Assembly: GCA_036563805.1 (NCBI GenBank) | Contig: DATCLS010000007.1 | Span: forward strand, 24,657-88,656 | Direction: 5' to 3' | DNA length: 64,000 nucleotides | Source of the DNA: DATCLS01 sp036563805 | Lineage (GTDB): Bacteria; Actinomycetota; Acidimicrobiia; Acidimicrobiales; VFJN01 | Shown here: positions 50,361-59,098 of the stretch, piece after piece | Layout of the letters: each line of letters begins with the position of its first letter | Numbering within the stretch: position 1 is the stretch's first letter | Made by a program: the position numbers and the translations under genes | The notes under the pieces: generated by a model | The model's database searches: none | Told to the model about the DNA's origin: nothing | What the model saw: the letters and a program-made list of their open reading frames with translations, nothing else

Positions 50361-52775
50361 ATGGTCGACGTCGACGCGCGTCCGAGCGACCGCTCCGAGG
50401 GCCCCGGCGGGCCGGGCGGCGAGCTGGCCACCGTCGACGCCTGGTGGCGGGCGGCCAACTACCTGTCGGTGGGGCAGATCTACCTGCTCGACAACCCGCT
50501 GCTGCGCGAGCCGCTGCGGATCGAGCACGTGAAGCCCCGGCTGCTCGGCCACTGGGGCACGACCCCGGGCCTCAACTTGATCTACGCCCACCTCAACCGG
50601 GTGATCCGCGCCCGCGACCTCGACGTTATCTACGTGTGCGGGCCGGGGCACGGCGGGCCGGCCATGGTGGCCAACACCTGGCTCGAGGGCAGCTACAGCG
50701 AGCTCTACCCCGACGTCACCCCGGACGAGGCGGGGATGCGGCGGCTGTTCCGCCAGTTCTCGTTCCCCGGTGGCGTCCCCAGCCACGCCGCCCCCGAGAC
50801 GCCCGGGTCGATCAACGAGGGCGGCGAGCTGGGCTACGCCCTGGCGCACGCCTACGGAGCGGCGCTCGACGACCCCGACCTCCTGGCCGTGTGCGTGATC
50901 GGCGACGGCGAGGCCGAGACCGGCGCGCTGGCCGCCAGCTGGCACGCCAACAAGTTCCTGAACCCGGCCAACGACGGCGCCGTGCTGCCGGTGCTCCACC
51001 TCAACGGCTACAAGATCGCCAACCCGACGATCCTGGCCCGGATCGGCCCCGACGAGCTGCGCCGCCTGCTCGAGGGCTACGGGCACGACCCCCGGTTCGT
51101 GACCGGCGACGACCCGATGGTCGTCCACGCCGAGCTGGCCGCCGCGCTCGACGAGGCCCTCGACGACATCGCCGCCATCCAGGCGGACTGGCGGTCGGGT
51201 GGCCCCGGCGGGCCCCGCAAGCGGCCGCGCTGGCCGATGATCGTGCTGCGCACGCCCAAGGGGTGGACGGGCCCTGGCGAGGTCGACGGCACCCAGGTCG
51301 AGGGCACGTGGCGGTCACACCAGGTGCCGCTGGCCGGGCTGGCCGAGCGGCCCGACCACCTGCGCCTGCTCGAGGAGTGGATGCGCAGCTACCGGCCCGA
51401 CGAGCTGTTCGACGCCGAGGGCCGCCTCCGACCCGAGGTGGCGGCGCTGGCGCCGGACGGCGAGCGGCGCATGGGCGCCAACCCCAAGGCCCACGGGGGC
51501 CGGGAGCCGATCGAGCTCGACCTCCCCGACTTCCGGGACTACGCGGTCGACGTTCCCCGACCCGACGGCACCCGGTCGGAGGCCACCCGGGTGCTGGGCA
51601 CCTGGCTGCGCGACGTCGTGGCCCGCAACCCCCGCACGTTCCGGATCATGGGGCCGGACGAGACCGCGTCCAACCGGCTGAGCGCCGTGTTCGACGTCAC
51701 CGACCGGGCGTGGCTGGCCGACCGGTGGGACGGCGACGAGGACCTGGCCCCCGACGGCCGGGTGATGGAGGTGCTGTCCGAGCACCTGTGCCAGGGCTGG
51801 CTCGAGGGCTACACGCTCACCGGCCGCCACGGCGTCTTCAACTGCTACGAGGCGTTCGTCCACATCGTCGACTCGATGTTCAACCAGCACGCCAAGTGGC
51901 TGAAGGTGACCCGCGCCATCCCCTGGCGGCGTCCGCTCCCGTCGTTCAACTACCTGCTGTCCAGCCACGTGTGGCGCCAGGACCACAACGGCTTCTCCCA
52001 CCAGGACCCCGGGTTCATCGACCACGTCGTGAACAAGAAGGCCGAGGTCGTCCGCGTCTACCTGCCGCCCGACACCAACTGCCTGCTCGAGGTCATGGAC
52101 CACGTGCTGCGCAGCCGCCACTACGTCAACGTCGTCGTGGCCGGCAAGAACGAAGCGCCCAACTGGCTGGACGTGGACGCGGCCGTCGAGCACTGCACTC
52201 GGGGCGCCTCCGTTTGGGAGTGGGCGTCGACCGACGGCGGCCGGGACCCCGACGTGGTGCTGGCCTGCGCCGGCGACATCCCCACGCTGGAGACGCTGGC
52301 CGCCGCCGACCTGCTCCGCCGCCTGCTGCCCGACCTCCGGGTGCGGGTGGTGAACGTGGTCGACCTCATGCGCCTCCAGCCCGAGGCCGAGCACCCCCAC
52401 GGCCTGAGCGACGCCGAGTTCGACGCCCTGTTCACGACCGACCGCCCGATCGTGTTCGCCTACCACGGCTACCCGATGCTGATCCACCGGCTGACCTACC
52501 GGCGGACCAACCACGACAACCTGCACGTCCGCGGCTACAAGGAGGAGGGCACGACCACGACGCCCTTCGACATGGTCATGCTCAACGACCTCGACCGCTA
52601 CCACCTGGTGATGGACGTGATCGACCGGGTGCCCCGCCTGGGCCCGGCCGGGGTCGGGCTCGACGTGCGGGCCGACATGGAGGCCCGGCGCGACGCGGCC
52701 CGCCGCCACACCCGCATGTACGGCGAGGACGCCCCCGAGATCCGCAACTGGACGTGGCCCGCCGACGGCGGCTGA
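50361..52775 (+). CDS. xfp: Phosphoketolase (xylulose-5-P/fructose-6-P)
   Basis: This 804-residue protein has the size and order of Xfp: ThDP pyrophosphate domain with GPGHGGPAMVANTWLEGSYS (about 92-111), INEGGELGYALAHAYGAA and VIGDGEAETG; pyrimidine domain with GRHGVFNCYEAFVHIVDSM; and a C-terminal domain with RPIVFAYHGYPMLIHRLTYRR. It cleaves xylulose 5-phosphate or fructose 6-phosphate with phosphate to acetyl phosphate and a shorter aldose phosphate. ATG 50361 follows GGGGGAGAC. Acetate kinase follows 4 bp downstream, so the pair converts the product to acetate with ATP formation. Confidence 0.95.
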   Translation: MVDVDARPSDRSEGPGGPGGELATVDAWWRAANYLSVGQIYLLDNPLLREPLRIEHVKPRLLGHWGTTPGLNLIYAHLNRVIRARDLDVIYVCGPGHGGPAMVANTWLEGSYSELYPDVTPDEAGMRRLFRQFSFPGGVPSHAAPETPGSINEGGELGYALAHAYGAALDDPDLLAVCVIGDGEAETGALAASWHANKFLNPANDGAVLPVLHLNGYKIANPTILARIGPDELRRLLEGYGHDPRFVTGDDPMVVHAELAAALDEALDDIAAIQADWRSGGPGGPRKRPRWPMIVLRTPKGWTGPGEVDGTQVEGTWRSHQVPLAGLAERPDHLRLLEEWMRSYRPDELFDAEGRLRPEVAALAPDGERRMGANPKAHGGREPIELDLPDFRDYAVDVPRPDGTRSEATRVLGTWLRDVVARNPRTFRIMGPDETASNRLSAVFDVTDRAWLADRWDGDEDLAPDGRVMEVLSEHLCQGWLEGYTLTGRHGVFNCYEAFVHIVDSMFNQHAKWLKVTRAIPWRRPLPSFNYLLSSHVWRQDHNGFSHQDPGFIDHVVNKKAEVVRVYLPPDTNCLLEVMDHVLRSRHYVNVVVAGKNEAPNWLDVDAAVEHCTRGASVWEWASTDGGRDPDVVLACAGDIPTLETLAAADLLRRLLPDLRVRVVNVVDLMRLQPEAEHPHGLSDAEFDALFTTDRPIVFAYHGYPMLIHRLTYRRTNHDNLHVRGYKEEGTTTTPFDMVMLNDLDRYHLVMDVIDRVPRLGPAGVGLDVRADMEARRDAARRHTRMYGEDAPEIRNWTWPADGG

Positions 52776-52779
52776 CGGC

Positions 52780-53967
52780 GTGCGCATCCTCGTCGTCAAC
52801 GCCGGCTCCAGCAGCCTGAAGCTCCGGGTCCTCGACGACGGGGACGAGGTCGTGGGCCGGGCCGACCTGGGACCGGTCGACCGGCTCGGCGCCGGGGAGC
52901 TGGCGGCGGCGCTCGGCGACCTGGCGCCGTTCGACGCCGTCGGCCACCGCATCGTCCACGGCGGCGCCCAGTACACGGCGCCGACCCGCATCGACGCCCA
53001 CGTGCGCGACCGCCTGGCCGCCCTGACCGAGCTCGCCCCCCTCCACCAGCCCAAGAGCCTGGCCGGGCTGGACGCCGTGACCGACCTGGCGCCCGAGGTC
53101 CCGGCGGTCGCCTGCTTCGACACCGCCTTCCACGCCACGCTCCCGGCGGCGGCCGCCACCTACGCGGTGCCGGCCGACTGGCGCGACCGGCTCGGCCTGC
53201 GCCGCTACGGCTTCCACGGGCTGTCGCACGCCTACGCGGCCCGGCGGGCCGGGGAGCTGACCGGGGCTTCCGGGACCTCCGGGGGCTCCGGGGGCTCCGG
53301 GGGTGGCAGGACCGGCGGGCCGGACGGCGGGGCCGGCGCTGGTGTCGGGCGGGTCGTCACCTGCCACCTCGGTGCCGGCGCCTCGCTCGCCGCGGTGCAC
53401 GACGGCCGGTCGGTCGACACGACGATGGGGTTCACCCCCCTCGAGGGCTTGGTCATGGCCACCCGGTCCGGGACCGTCGACCCGGGGGCCGTGCTGTGGC
53501 TCCAGCAGCACGCCGGGCTCGACGCCGACGCGGTGGCCGACGCGCTGGAGCACCGCTCCGGCCTGTCCGCCCTGGCCGGCACCGCCGACATGGCCACCGT
53601 CGTCGAGCGGGCCGGTGCCGGCGACGAGCGGGCCGCCCTGGCCCTCGACGTGTACGTCCACCGCCTCCGGGCCGGCGTCGCCGCCATGGCGGCCGCCCTC
53701 GGCGGGCTCGACGCCCTCGTGTTCACCGGCGGCGTGGGCGAGAACGCCCCGGCCGTCCGGGCCGCGGCGGTGGACGGGCTGGGGTTCCTCGGCGTGGCCG
53801 TCGACGCCGAGCGGAACGCCGCGGCCCACCCCGACGCCGACGTCACCGGCGCCGGGGCGGCGGCCCGCGTGCTGGTGGTGGCCGCCCGCGAGGACCTGGA
53901 GATCGCCCGGGGCGTGCGCTCGGTCCTGGGCCCGACCCCGACGCAACCCCCCAGGTTGGAGGGGTGA
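52780..53967 (+). CDS. ackA: Acetate kinase
   Basis: This 395-residue ASKHA-fold kinase has VNAGSSSLKLRV at the start, GHRIVHGG, CFDTAFHATLP, YGFHGLSHAY, the ATP-site segment CHLGAGASLAAVHDGRSVDT and the signature GFTPLEGLVMATRSGTVDPG, and FTGGVGENAPAVR near the end. It interconverts acetyl phosphate and ADP with acetate and ATP. A low-complexity Gly/Ser insertion of about 28 residues (about 160-188, GTSGGSGGSGGGRTGG) sits on a surface loop after the GLSHAY motif and is not seen in most homologues. GTG start, 4 bp after xfp; the two form an operon. Confidence 0.95.
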   Translation: MRILVVNAGSSSLKLRVLDDGDEVVGRADLGPVDRLGAGELAAALGDLAPFDAVGHRIVHGGAQYTAPTRIDAHVRDRLAALTELAPLHQPKSLAGLDAVTDLAPEVPAVACFDTAFHATLPAAAATYAVPADWRDRLGLRRYGFHGLSHAYAARRAGELTGASGTSGGSGGSGGGRTGGPDGGAGAGVGRVVTCHLGAGASLAAVHDGRSVDTTMGFTPLEGLVMATRSGTVDPGAVLWLQQHAGLDADAVADALEHRSGLSALAGTADMATVVERAGAGDERAALALDVYVHRLRAGVAAMAAALGGLDALVFTGGVGENAPAVRAAAVDGLGFLGVAVDAERNAAAHPDADVTGAGAAARVLVVAAREDLEIARGVRSVLGPTPTQPPRLEG

Positions 53968-54001
53968 GCGCTACCCGCCGCGACCGTCGTATGTGAAACT
54001 G

Positions 54002-54039
54002 CTCGTGTCCGCGCCGGTCACCGTCGCGGCCGACACGAG
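54002..54039. promoter_or_regulatory. 8-bp inverted repeat in the 5' region of the REC-PP2C gene
   Basis: CTCGTGTC (54002-54009) pairs with GACACGAG (54032-54039), ending 9 bp before the GTG start. It could terminate ackA transcription or be an operator; neither is clear. Confidence 0.3.
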
Positions 54040-54048
54040 AGCACCGTC

Positions 54049-55233
54049 GTGAGCATCGACCATCTGCCCGATCAGGCCGGTATCACCGGCTGGCGCCTGC
54101 TTCTGGTCGAGGCCGACGACGGCGACGCCCTCGAGGTCCGGGGGATGCTGGCCGACGGGCTGCCCGGCGCGCTCGTCGGGCACGCCTTCTCGCTGGACGA
54201 CGCGCTCCGCCGGGCGCCCGAGGCCGAATGCGTGCTGCTCGACATCGGCCTGCCCGACGCCCAGGGTGTGCGAGCGGTCGAGCAGCTGACCGCGGCCGCC
54301 CCGCACACCGCGGTCGTGGTGCTCACCGCGGCCGACAACGAGCGGCTGGGCGTCGCCGCGGTGATGGCCGGCGCCCAGGACTACCTGGTCAAGGGCCGGG
54401 TCGACCCCGACGTGCTGGTCCGCTCGGTGCGGTACGCCATCGAGCGCCAGCGGGCCGCCCAGCTCCGCCGCGACCTCGACGACGCCGAGCGCCGGCGGGC
54501 CGAGAACGCCCGCCTCGAACGGGCGCTCACCCCGCCGCCCGAGATCTGCTCGGCCGACGTCTCCGTCCACCTGCGGTACGCGGCCCGGCGCGAGGGGTCG
54601 GACCTGGGCGGCGACTTCTACGACGCCATCGAGCTGCCCGACCGCCACCTGCACGTGCTCATCGGCGACGTCGCCGGGCACGGCGCCGACGAGGCGGCGC
54701 TGGCCGCTCGGCTCCGCAGCGCCTGGCGGGCCCTGACGCTGGCCGGCCTCGACCAGGCGACGGTCATCCGCACGCTCGACACGTTCATCCGCACCGAGTG
54801 GCACACGGTCACGTTCGCCACCGTGTGCACGCTGGCCATCGACCCGACGCGGTCGACCGCCCACCTCGTCCTGGCCGGGCACCCGCCGCCCATCCTGGTC
54901 GGCGACACCAGCCGGCTGGTGGGCGAGGACGCCTTCGGCCCACTGCTCGGCATCCTCCCCGAGCCCACGTGGGCGCCGGCCGAGCTGCCGCTCGAGCCCG
55001 ACACGACCGTGCTGCTCTACACCGACGGCCTGTTCGAGGGCCGGGCCGCGCCCCACAGCGCCCAGCGGCTCGGCATCGACGCGCTGCTGCCGATCATCGA
55101 CGACTTCCACCGCATGGGCGCCACCGGCACCGACCTGCTCGACGGCCTGCTGGCCGAGGCCCGACGCCGCAACGGCGGACCGCTCACCGACGACGTGGCG
55201 CTCTGCCTGGTGCGGCTGGCCGGCTCCGGGTAG
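54049..55233 (+). CDS. Response regulator with PP2C (SpoIIE/RsbU-type) phosphatase domain
   Basis: This 394-residue protein joins a receiver domain (about 15-130, acidic pair in LLLVEADDGD, Asp65 in VLLDIGLPD, Thr in VLTAAD, Lys in YLVKGR) through a coiled linker (RQRAAQLRRDLDDAERRRAE) to a SpoIIE-type PP2C phosphatase (about 165-390: DLGGDFYDAIEL, IGDVAGHGADEAALA, LLYTDGLFEG, LTDDVALCLVR). Phosphorylation of the receiver should control dephosphorylation of an anti-sigma-factor antagonist. No STAS or anti-sigma kinase gene is in the window, so its partners are encoded elsewhere. Confidence 0.92.
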   Translation: MSIDHLPDQAGITGWRLLLVEADDGDALEVRGMLADGLPGALVGHAFSLDDALRRAPEAECVLLDIGLPDAQGVRAVEQLTAAAPHTAVVVLTAADNERLGVAAVMAGAQDYLVKGRVDPDVLVRSVRYAIERQRAAQLRRDLDDAERRRAENARLERALTPPPEICSADVSVHLRYAARREGSDLGGDFYDAIELPDRHLHVLIGDVAGHGADEAALAARLRSAWRALTLAGLDQATVIRTLDTFIRTEWHTVTFATVCTLAIDPTRSTAHLVLAGHPPPILVGDTSRLVGEDAFGPLLGILPEPTWAPAELPLEPDTTVLLYTDGLFEGRAAPHSAQRLGIDALLPIIDDFHRMGATGTDLLDGLLAEARRRNGGPLTDDVALCLVRLAGSG

Positions 55234-55290
55234 GGCGGCCGGGGCGGGGAGTCGGCAGGCGGGCGGGGCGTCAGCTCTGCCGGCGGACGA

Positions 55291-55668
55291 TCAGTCCTGC
55301 TTGCGGGCGATGGCCTGGCCCAGCTCGGTCTTGTTCATCCGCGACCGGCCGGTGATCCCCAGGTTCTTGGCCCGCTTCAGCAGCTCGTCTCGGGAGCTGC
55401 CCTCGACGTCCACACCGCCGGCCGACTGGCCGCGGCGCCCGCGGGGCGACTTGGCCCGGGAGTCGGACGGACCCTTGCGGTCCTTGGGCTCCCAGTGGTC
55501 GCCGACCTTCTGGAAGCTGTGCTTCAGCGCGGCGTAGGCCACGCGGTGCGCCCGCTCCTCGCTGCCGTACTCCTCGTGGGCGGCGTCCAGCGCCTTGGCG
55601 TAGGTCCGCTGCGCCTTGGCCGACGAGCGCTTGATCGTGTCCGGCAGGTCTTCCTTCTTGGTCGGCAT
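55291..55668 (-). CDS. chaB: ChaB family protein with C-terminal Rho-N-like domain
   Basis: This 125-residue protein has a ChaB domain (about 1-60: MPTKKEDLPDTIKRSSAKAQ, AYAALKHSFQKVGDHWEPKD), a basic Ser/Gly linker (about 61-88), and a short helical SAP/Rho-N-like part (about 90-123: SRDELLKRAKNLGITGRSRM followed by KTELGQAI). ChaB was named for a regulator of the cation antiporter ChaA in E. coli; actinobacterial forms with nucleic-acid-binding tails are common, of unknown role. No chaA is nearby. Confidence 0.85.
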   Translation of the reverse strand: MPTKKEDLPDTIKRSSAKAQRTYAKALDAAHEEYGSEERAHRVAYAALKHSFQKVGDHWEPKDRKGPSDSRAKSPRGRRGQSAGGVDVEGSSRDELLKRAKNLGITGRSRMNKTELGQAIARKQD

Positions 55669-56120
55669 GGGCGCGAGCTACCCGCGCCCCGCCCGGGCAA
55701 ACGGCCGGGGCGGCGGGGTGCGGGATGGCGGTGCGGGCCGGCGCCCGCCCCGTGCTGGTGGACAAGGACCCCGGCCTGGTCGGCGGTGCGGGTTGGCGGT
55801 GCGGTTGGAGGTGCCGCCGGGCGGGCGTGGCGGGCTCGGCGCCATGATGCGCGCGACGCCCCGACGACCGGTAGCGGCCCGGCGTGCGCCGACATCGCCG
55901 CCGTCGAGCGCCGGTCCCCGGACTGAGCCCGGGGCCGGGTCCGCCGGCCGCCCGCCCGACCAGCCGACCTCCGGCCCCGACCGTCCGGTCGACCGGCGCC
56001 GCGACCCGGATGGCGTGACGTGACCCCAGGTGGGCGGGGTCGTTACGATCCGTGTCACCGTCCCGCTCGGGCCGGGAGTCGCCTGGGGATACGAAGGCCG
56101 TCACCCCACAAGGGGGATTC
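55669..56120. other. Intergenic region without a convincing gene
   Basis: This 452-bp gap separates the ChaB gene and the M23 peptidase gene, which diverge. It contains short open frames in all phases but none with a ribosome site, composition or similarity that I can support. The right end holds a likely promoter for the peptidase gene. Confidence 0.6.
56020..56049 (+). promoter_or_regulatory. Probable promoter of the M23 peptidase gene
   Basis: GTGACC (56020-56025) and TACGAT (56044-56049) are separated by 18 bp and resemble housekeeping -35 and -10 boxes. Transcription would begin near 56056, giving a leader of about 65 nt with AGGGGG before ATG 56121. Confidence 0.4.
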
Positions 56121-57347
56121 ATGCTGGACGCCCGCCCTCTGGCCGTCCGTCGCTCGTTCGTCGTCACCGCCGCCGCTCTCCTGCTCTCGGTGCCCACCGG
56201 GTCCGGCGTCGCGGCCACGCCGGCGGGCCCGGCACAAGAGGAACCCTCCGAGGGCGGCCGCGAGTCGGCCGACCGGGCGCTCGTCGACGTCGAGACCTCG
56301 TCCGCCGGCCCCGGCGAGCTCGCCGGGACGCTCGACAACCTCCAGGCCAACGTGACCGCCCAGCTCGAGCGGCTCGAGCTGGCCCAAGCGGCGGTGAGCC
56401 AGGCGCACGACCGGCTGGCCGACATCGAGTCCCAGCTCCAGAACACCGAGCTGCGCATCGAGGAGCTGGTCGTCCAGAGCGACGCCATCGTCGTCGAGGC
56501 GTTCATCAACCCGCCGGTCCAGGACGGCGTCGAGGTGTTCGCCTCCGACAGCATCGAGGAGGCCACGGTCAAGCAGGCGATCCTCGACCTCCACGCCGCC
56601 GACGCCGCTGCGGCGCTGACCGAGCTCGACGAGCAGGAAGAGGTCCTCGAGCGCCAGCAGGAGGAGCAGGAGGAGGCGCGGGCCGCGGCCGACGAGGCCC
56701 GGGCCGACGCCGAGCAGGCGCTGGCCGACCTCGAGGCGGCGGTGAGCGCCCAGACCCGGTTCGTGCTCGACGTCCGCCGTCGGCTCGCGTCCGGCGAGCT
56801 GGAGGCCACCGACGACCCGCTGGTCCTCCAGCGGCAGGCCGAGCTGCAGCAAGCCATCGAGGAGGCCGAGGAGGCCGCCCAGTTCGCCGAGGCCATGCGC
56901 CGGCTGGCCGAGGAGCAGCGGCGCTGCGAGCTGGCCGGCATCTGGGAGTGCCCGGTGCAGGGCGGCGGCCTCAACTTCATCGACTCGTGGGGTGCCGCCC
57001 GCTCGGGCGGGCGCAGCCACCAGGGCACCGACATGATGGCCGACTACGGCACGCCCACCGTGGCCCCGGTGAGCGGCGAGGTCGAGCACCGGTCGACCTC
57101 GCTGGGCGGCCTGAGCTGGTACGTGTACGGCGACGACGGCAACACGTACTACGGCACCCACCTGCAGGGCTACGAGAACGTGGGGGCCGGCCACGTCGAG
57201 CGGGGCACGGTCATCGGCTACGTCGGGGCGAGCGGCAACGCCCCGGACAACGCCCCCCACCTCCACTTCGAGTTCCATCCGGGCGGCGGATCGGCCGTCA
57301 ACGCCTACCCGCGGCTGGTGGAGGCGTGCCCCGGGGCGGCGCGCTGA
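56121..57347 (+). CDS. Secreted M23 (LytM) peptidase with coiled-coil
   Basis: This 408-residue protein has a signal peptide (about 1-32, ending SGVAATPA), a long coiled coil (about 55-265, Glu/Ala/Gln-rich, e.g. EEQEEARAAADEARADAEQA), a Cys pair (RRCELAGIWEC), and a LytM domain. In the LytM domain SHQGTDMMADYG gives the HxxxD zinc ligands (about His300, Asp304) and HLHFEF gives the HxH pair (about 380-382), so all metal ligands are present. This layout is that of EnvC/NlpD-type or RipA-associated cell-wall hydrolases acting at division. ATG 56121 follows AGGGGG and is preferred over an ATG 23 codons upstream. Confidence 0.9.
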   Translation: MLDARPLAVRRSFVVTAAALLLSVPTGSGVAATPAGPAQEEPSEGGRESADRALVDVETSSAGPGELAGTLDNLQANVTAQLERLELAQAAVSQAHDRLADIESQLQNTELRIEELVVQSDAIVVEAFINPPVQDGVEVFASDSIEEATVKQAILDLHAADAAAALTELDEQEEVLERQQEEQEEARAAADEARADAEQALADLEAAVSAQTRFVLDVRRRLASGELEATDDPLVLQRQAELQQAIEEAEEAAQFAEAMRRLAEEQRRCELAGIWECPVQGGGLNFIDSWGAARSGGRSHQGTDMMADYGTPTVAPVSGEVEHRSTSLGGLSWYVYGDDGNTYYGTHLQGYENVGAGHVERGTVIGYVGASGNAPDNAPHLHFEFHPGGGSAVNAYPRLVEACPGAAR

Positions 57348-57452
57348 GCGCCCGCCGGGCGTCGACGTCCGTCGGGCGGTCCGGGTCGCGCCCGGGCGGG
57401 CGGCGGTTGGCCCGATCGGGCGCCCGGTGCCCGGCCCGGGCATGATCGGGGG

Positions 57453-58076
57453 ATGGCTCGGGGGACGATCGAGGCGGTCCTGTTCGACTTCTCGGGGGTG
57501 CTGACCACCTCGCCGTGGCCGGCGATCGCGGCGACGGCCGACGGAGACCTGGCGCTGATGACCGGCCCCTACCACGAAGACACCGACCACCCCTGGCACC
57601 GGTTGGAGCGGGGCGAGATCACGCTGACCGAGTGGAAGGTGGCGGTCGAAGACCTCGCCGCCGAGGCGGGCGTCACGCTCGACTTCACACCGCTGAATGC
57701 GCTGCTCGACACGCTGGTCGTGCACGAGGTCGTGGTCGAGCGCGTCCGGTCGCTGAAGGCCGACGGCTACCGGACCGCGCTCGTGACCAACAACATCCGG
57801 GAGGGCTCGGCGCGGTGGCGGGCCCTGCTCCCGGTCGACGAGCTGTTCGACGTCGTCGTCGACAGCTCAGCCGTGGGGATGCGCAAGCCCAACCCGGCCA
57901 TCTACCGGCACACGCTGGAGCTGCTGGGCGGGGTGCCGCCCGAACGGGCCGTGTTCCTCGACGACGTCGAGGGCAACGTCGTCGGCGCCCAGCGGGCCGG
58001 GCTCCACGCCATCCTCGTCCCCGACCCCCCGGACCCCGCTCTCACCGCCCTCGACGCCCTCCTCGCCTCCGCCTGA
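57453..58076 (+). CDS. HAD-superfamily hydrolase (subfamily IA)
   Basis: This 207-residue protein has motif I FDFSGVL (Asp nucleophile; the second acidic residue is Ser, as in some ACAD10/EH-type HADs), motif II LVTNN, motif III Lys in MRKPNPAIY and motif IV FLDDVEGNV. The helical cap lies at about 20-95. Because the +2 Asp of motif I, the usual general acid of phosphatases, is replaced, it may be a dehalogenase-like or non-phosphatase HAD. The start follows GGGGG at short distance. Confidence 0.87.
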   Translation: MARGTIEAVLFDFSGVLTTSPWPAIAATADGDLALMTGPYHEDTDHPWHRLERGEITLTEWKVAVEDLAAEAGVTLDFTPLNALLDTLVVHEVVVERVRSLKADGYRTALVTNNIREGSARWRALLPVDELFDVVVDSSAVGMRKPNPAIYRHTLELLGGVPPERAVFLDDVEGNVVGAQRAGLHAILVPDPPDPALTALDALLASA

Positions 58077-58133
58077 GCACCCCGGTTGGGCGCCCTGGGC
58101 CCTCGACGCCCGCGGTGTCGGCCGCCATCCGTA

Positions 58134-58149
58134 TATTTTCTACATGTCC
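58134..58149. promoter_or_regulatory. Weak candidate copy of the GntR/FCD motif
   Basis: TATTTTCTACATGTCC matches AATCTTCTATAAGATT at 9 of 16 positions, mostly in the TTCTA core, and covers the start codon of the SDR gene as site S1 does for the aldolase. It may simply be a -10 region (TATATT lies 6 nt before the ATG). Confidence 0.2.
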
Positions 58150-59004
58150 ACGGCACAGGATCCGTCCAACGTCCCCGCCATCGACGACTGGAACCGCCTG
58201 CTCGACGGCCGGGTGGCCGTGGTGACCGGCGGCGGCGACGGCATCGGCGGGGCCATCTCCCGGCTGTTCGCCCGCCACGGGGCGCTCGTCGAGATCGCGG
58301 AGATCGACCCGGAGCGGGCGCAGCAGGCGGTGGCCGACATCGAGGCGACGGGCGGCACGGCCCGGGCCCACGTGGTCGACGTCACGACCGAGGACGGCGT
58401 CGCGGCGCTGGCCGAGGCGGTCCTCGGCGCCCAGAGCCGGGTCGACGTGCTGGTGAACAACGTGGGCGACTTCCGCCCGCTCGTCCGGTTCCGCGACTCG
58501 TCCCCGGCGTCGTGGAAGGCGATGTACGACGTCAACCTGTTCCACGTCTTCGCCGTGACCCGGGCGTTCATCGACTCGATGATCGAGGGCGGCGGCGGCT
58601 CGATCGTCAACCTCCACTCGGTCGAGGGCATGCGGGGCTACCCGGGCGAGCCGGTGTACGGGGCGATGAAGGCGGCGGTCGCCCACTTCACGGTGTGCCT
58701 GGCGGCGCAGATGGGGCGGCACGGCATCCGGGTGAACGGCATCGGCCCCGACCTCACGCAGACGCCGCAGGTCGACTACCTCACCGGGTGGGAGGACGCC
58801 CAGCACCTGTGGCCGTCGTGGGCGCCCGTCGGGCGCCTCGGCTGGCCCGAGGACCAGGCGCGGGTGGCGCTGTTCCTGGCCTCCGACCTGTCCAGCTTCG
58901 TGACCGGCCACAACATCCCCGTGGACGGCGGGACGAAGGCGGGCGGCGGCTGGTTCTACTCGCCGACCGAGCGCAGGTTCGTCAACCGGCCGAGGACGCT
59001 GTAG
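58144..59004 (+). CDS. Short-chain dehydrogenase/reductase (SDR)
   Basis: This 286-residue SDR has the cofactor motif TGGGDGIGG (about 27-35), NNVGDF in place of NNAG, catalytic Ser in NLHSVEG and YGAMK for Tyr and Lys. The C-terminal segment (GHNIPVDGGTKAGGGWFYSP) is typical of actinobacterial SDRs of the mycofactocin-era type. It may be leaderless: TATATT precedes the ATG by 6 nt. The epimerase-like gene follows on the same strand after 94 bp with its own likely promoter. Confidence 0.88.
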   Translation: MSTAQDPSNVPAIDDWNRLLDGRVAVVTGGGDGIGGAISRLFARHGALVEIAEIDPERAQQAVADIEATGGTARAHVVDVTTEDGVAALAEAVLGAQSRVDVLVNNVGDFRPLVRFRDSSPASWKAMYDVNLFHVFAVTRAFIDSMIEGGGGSIVNLHSVEGMRGYPGEPVYGAMKAAVAHFTVCLAAQMGRHGIRVNGIGPDLTQTPQVDYLTGWEDAQHLWPSWAPVGRLGWPEDQARVALFLASDLSSFVTGHNIPVDGGTKAGGGWFYSPTERRFVNRPRTL

Positions 59005-59098
59005 CGGTGCCGTGCCGGTCGGCGACGCCCGCCGGCCCGGCGCCGATCCGGCTCCCGATTTGCGTCGATTCGTGAATGCTCACTTAGTCTCGTCGTCG

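Noticed and set aside
56050..56120. c-di-AMP (ydaO-type) riboswitch before the M23 peptidase gene
   Set aside because: Such elements occur before actinobacterial cell-wall hydrolases, but the leader is too short, and I could not find the conserved core.
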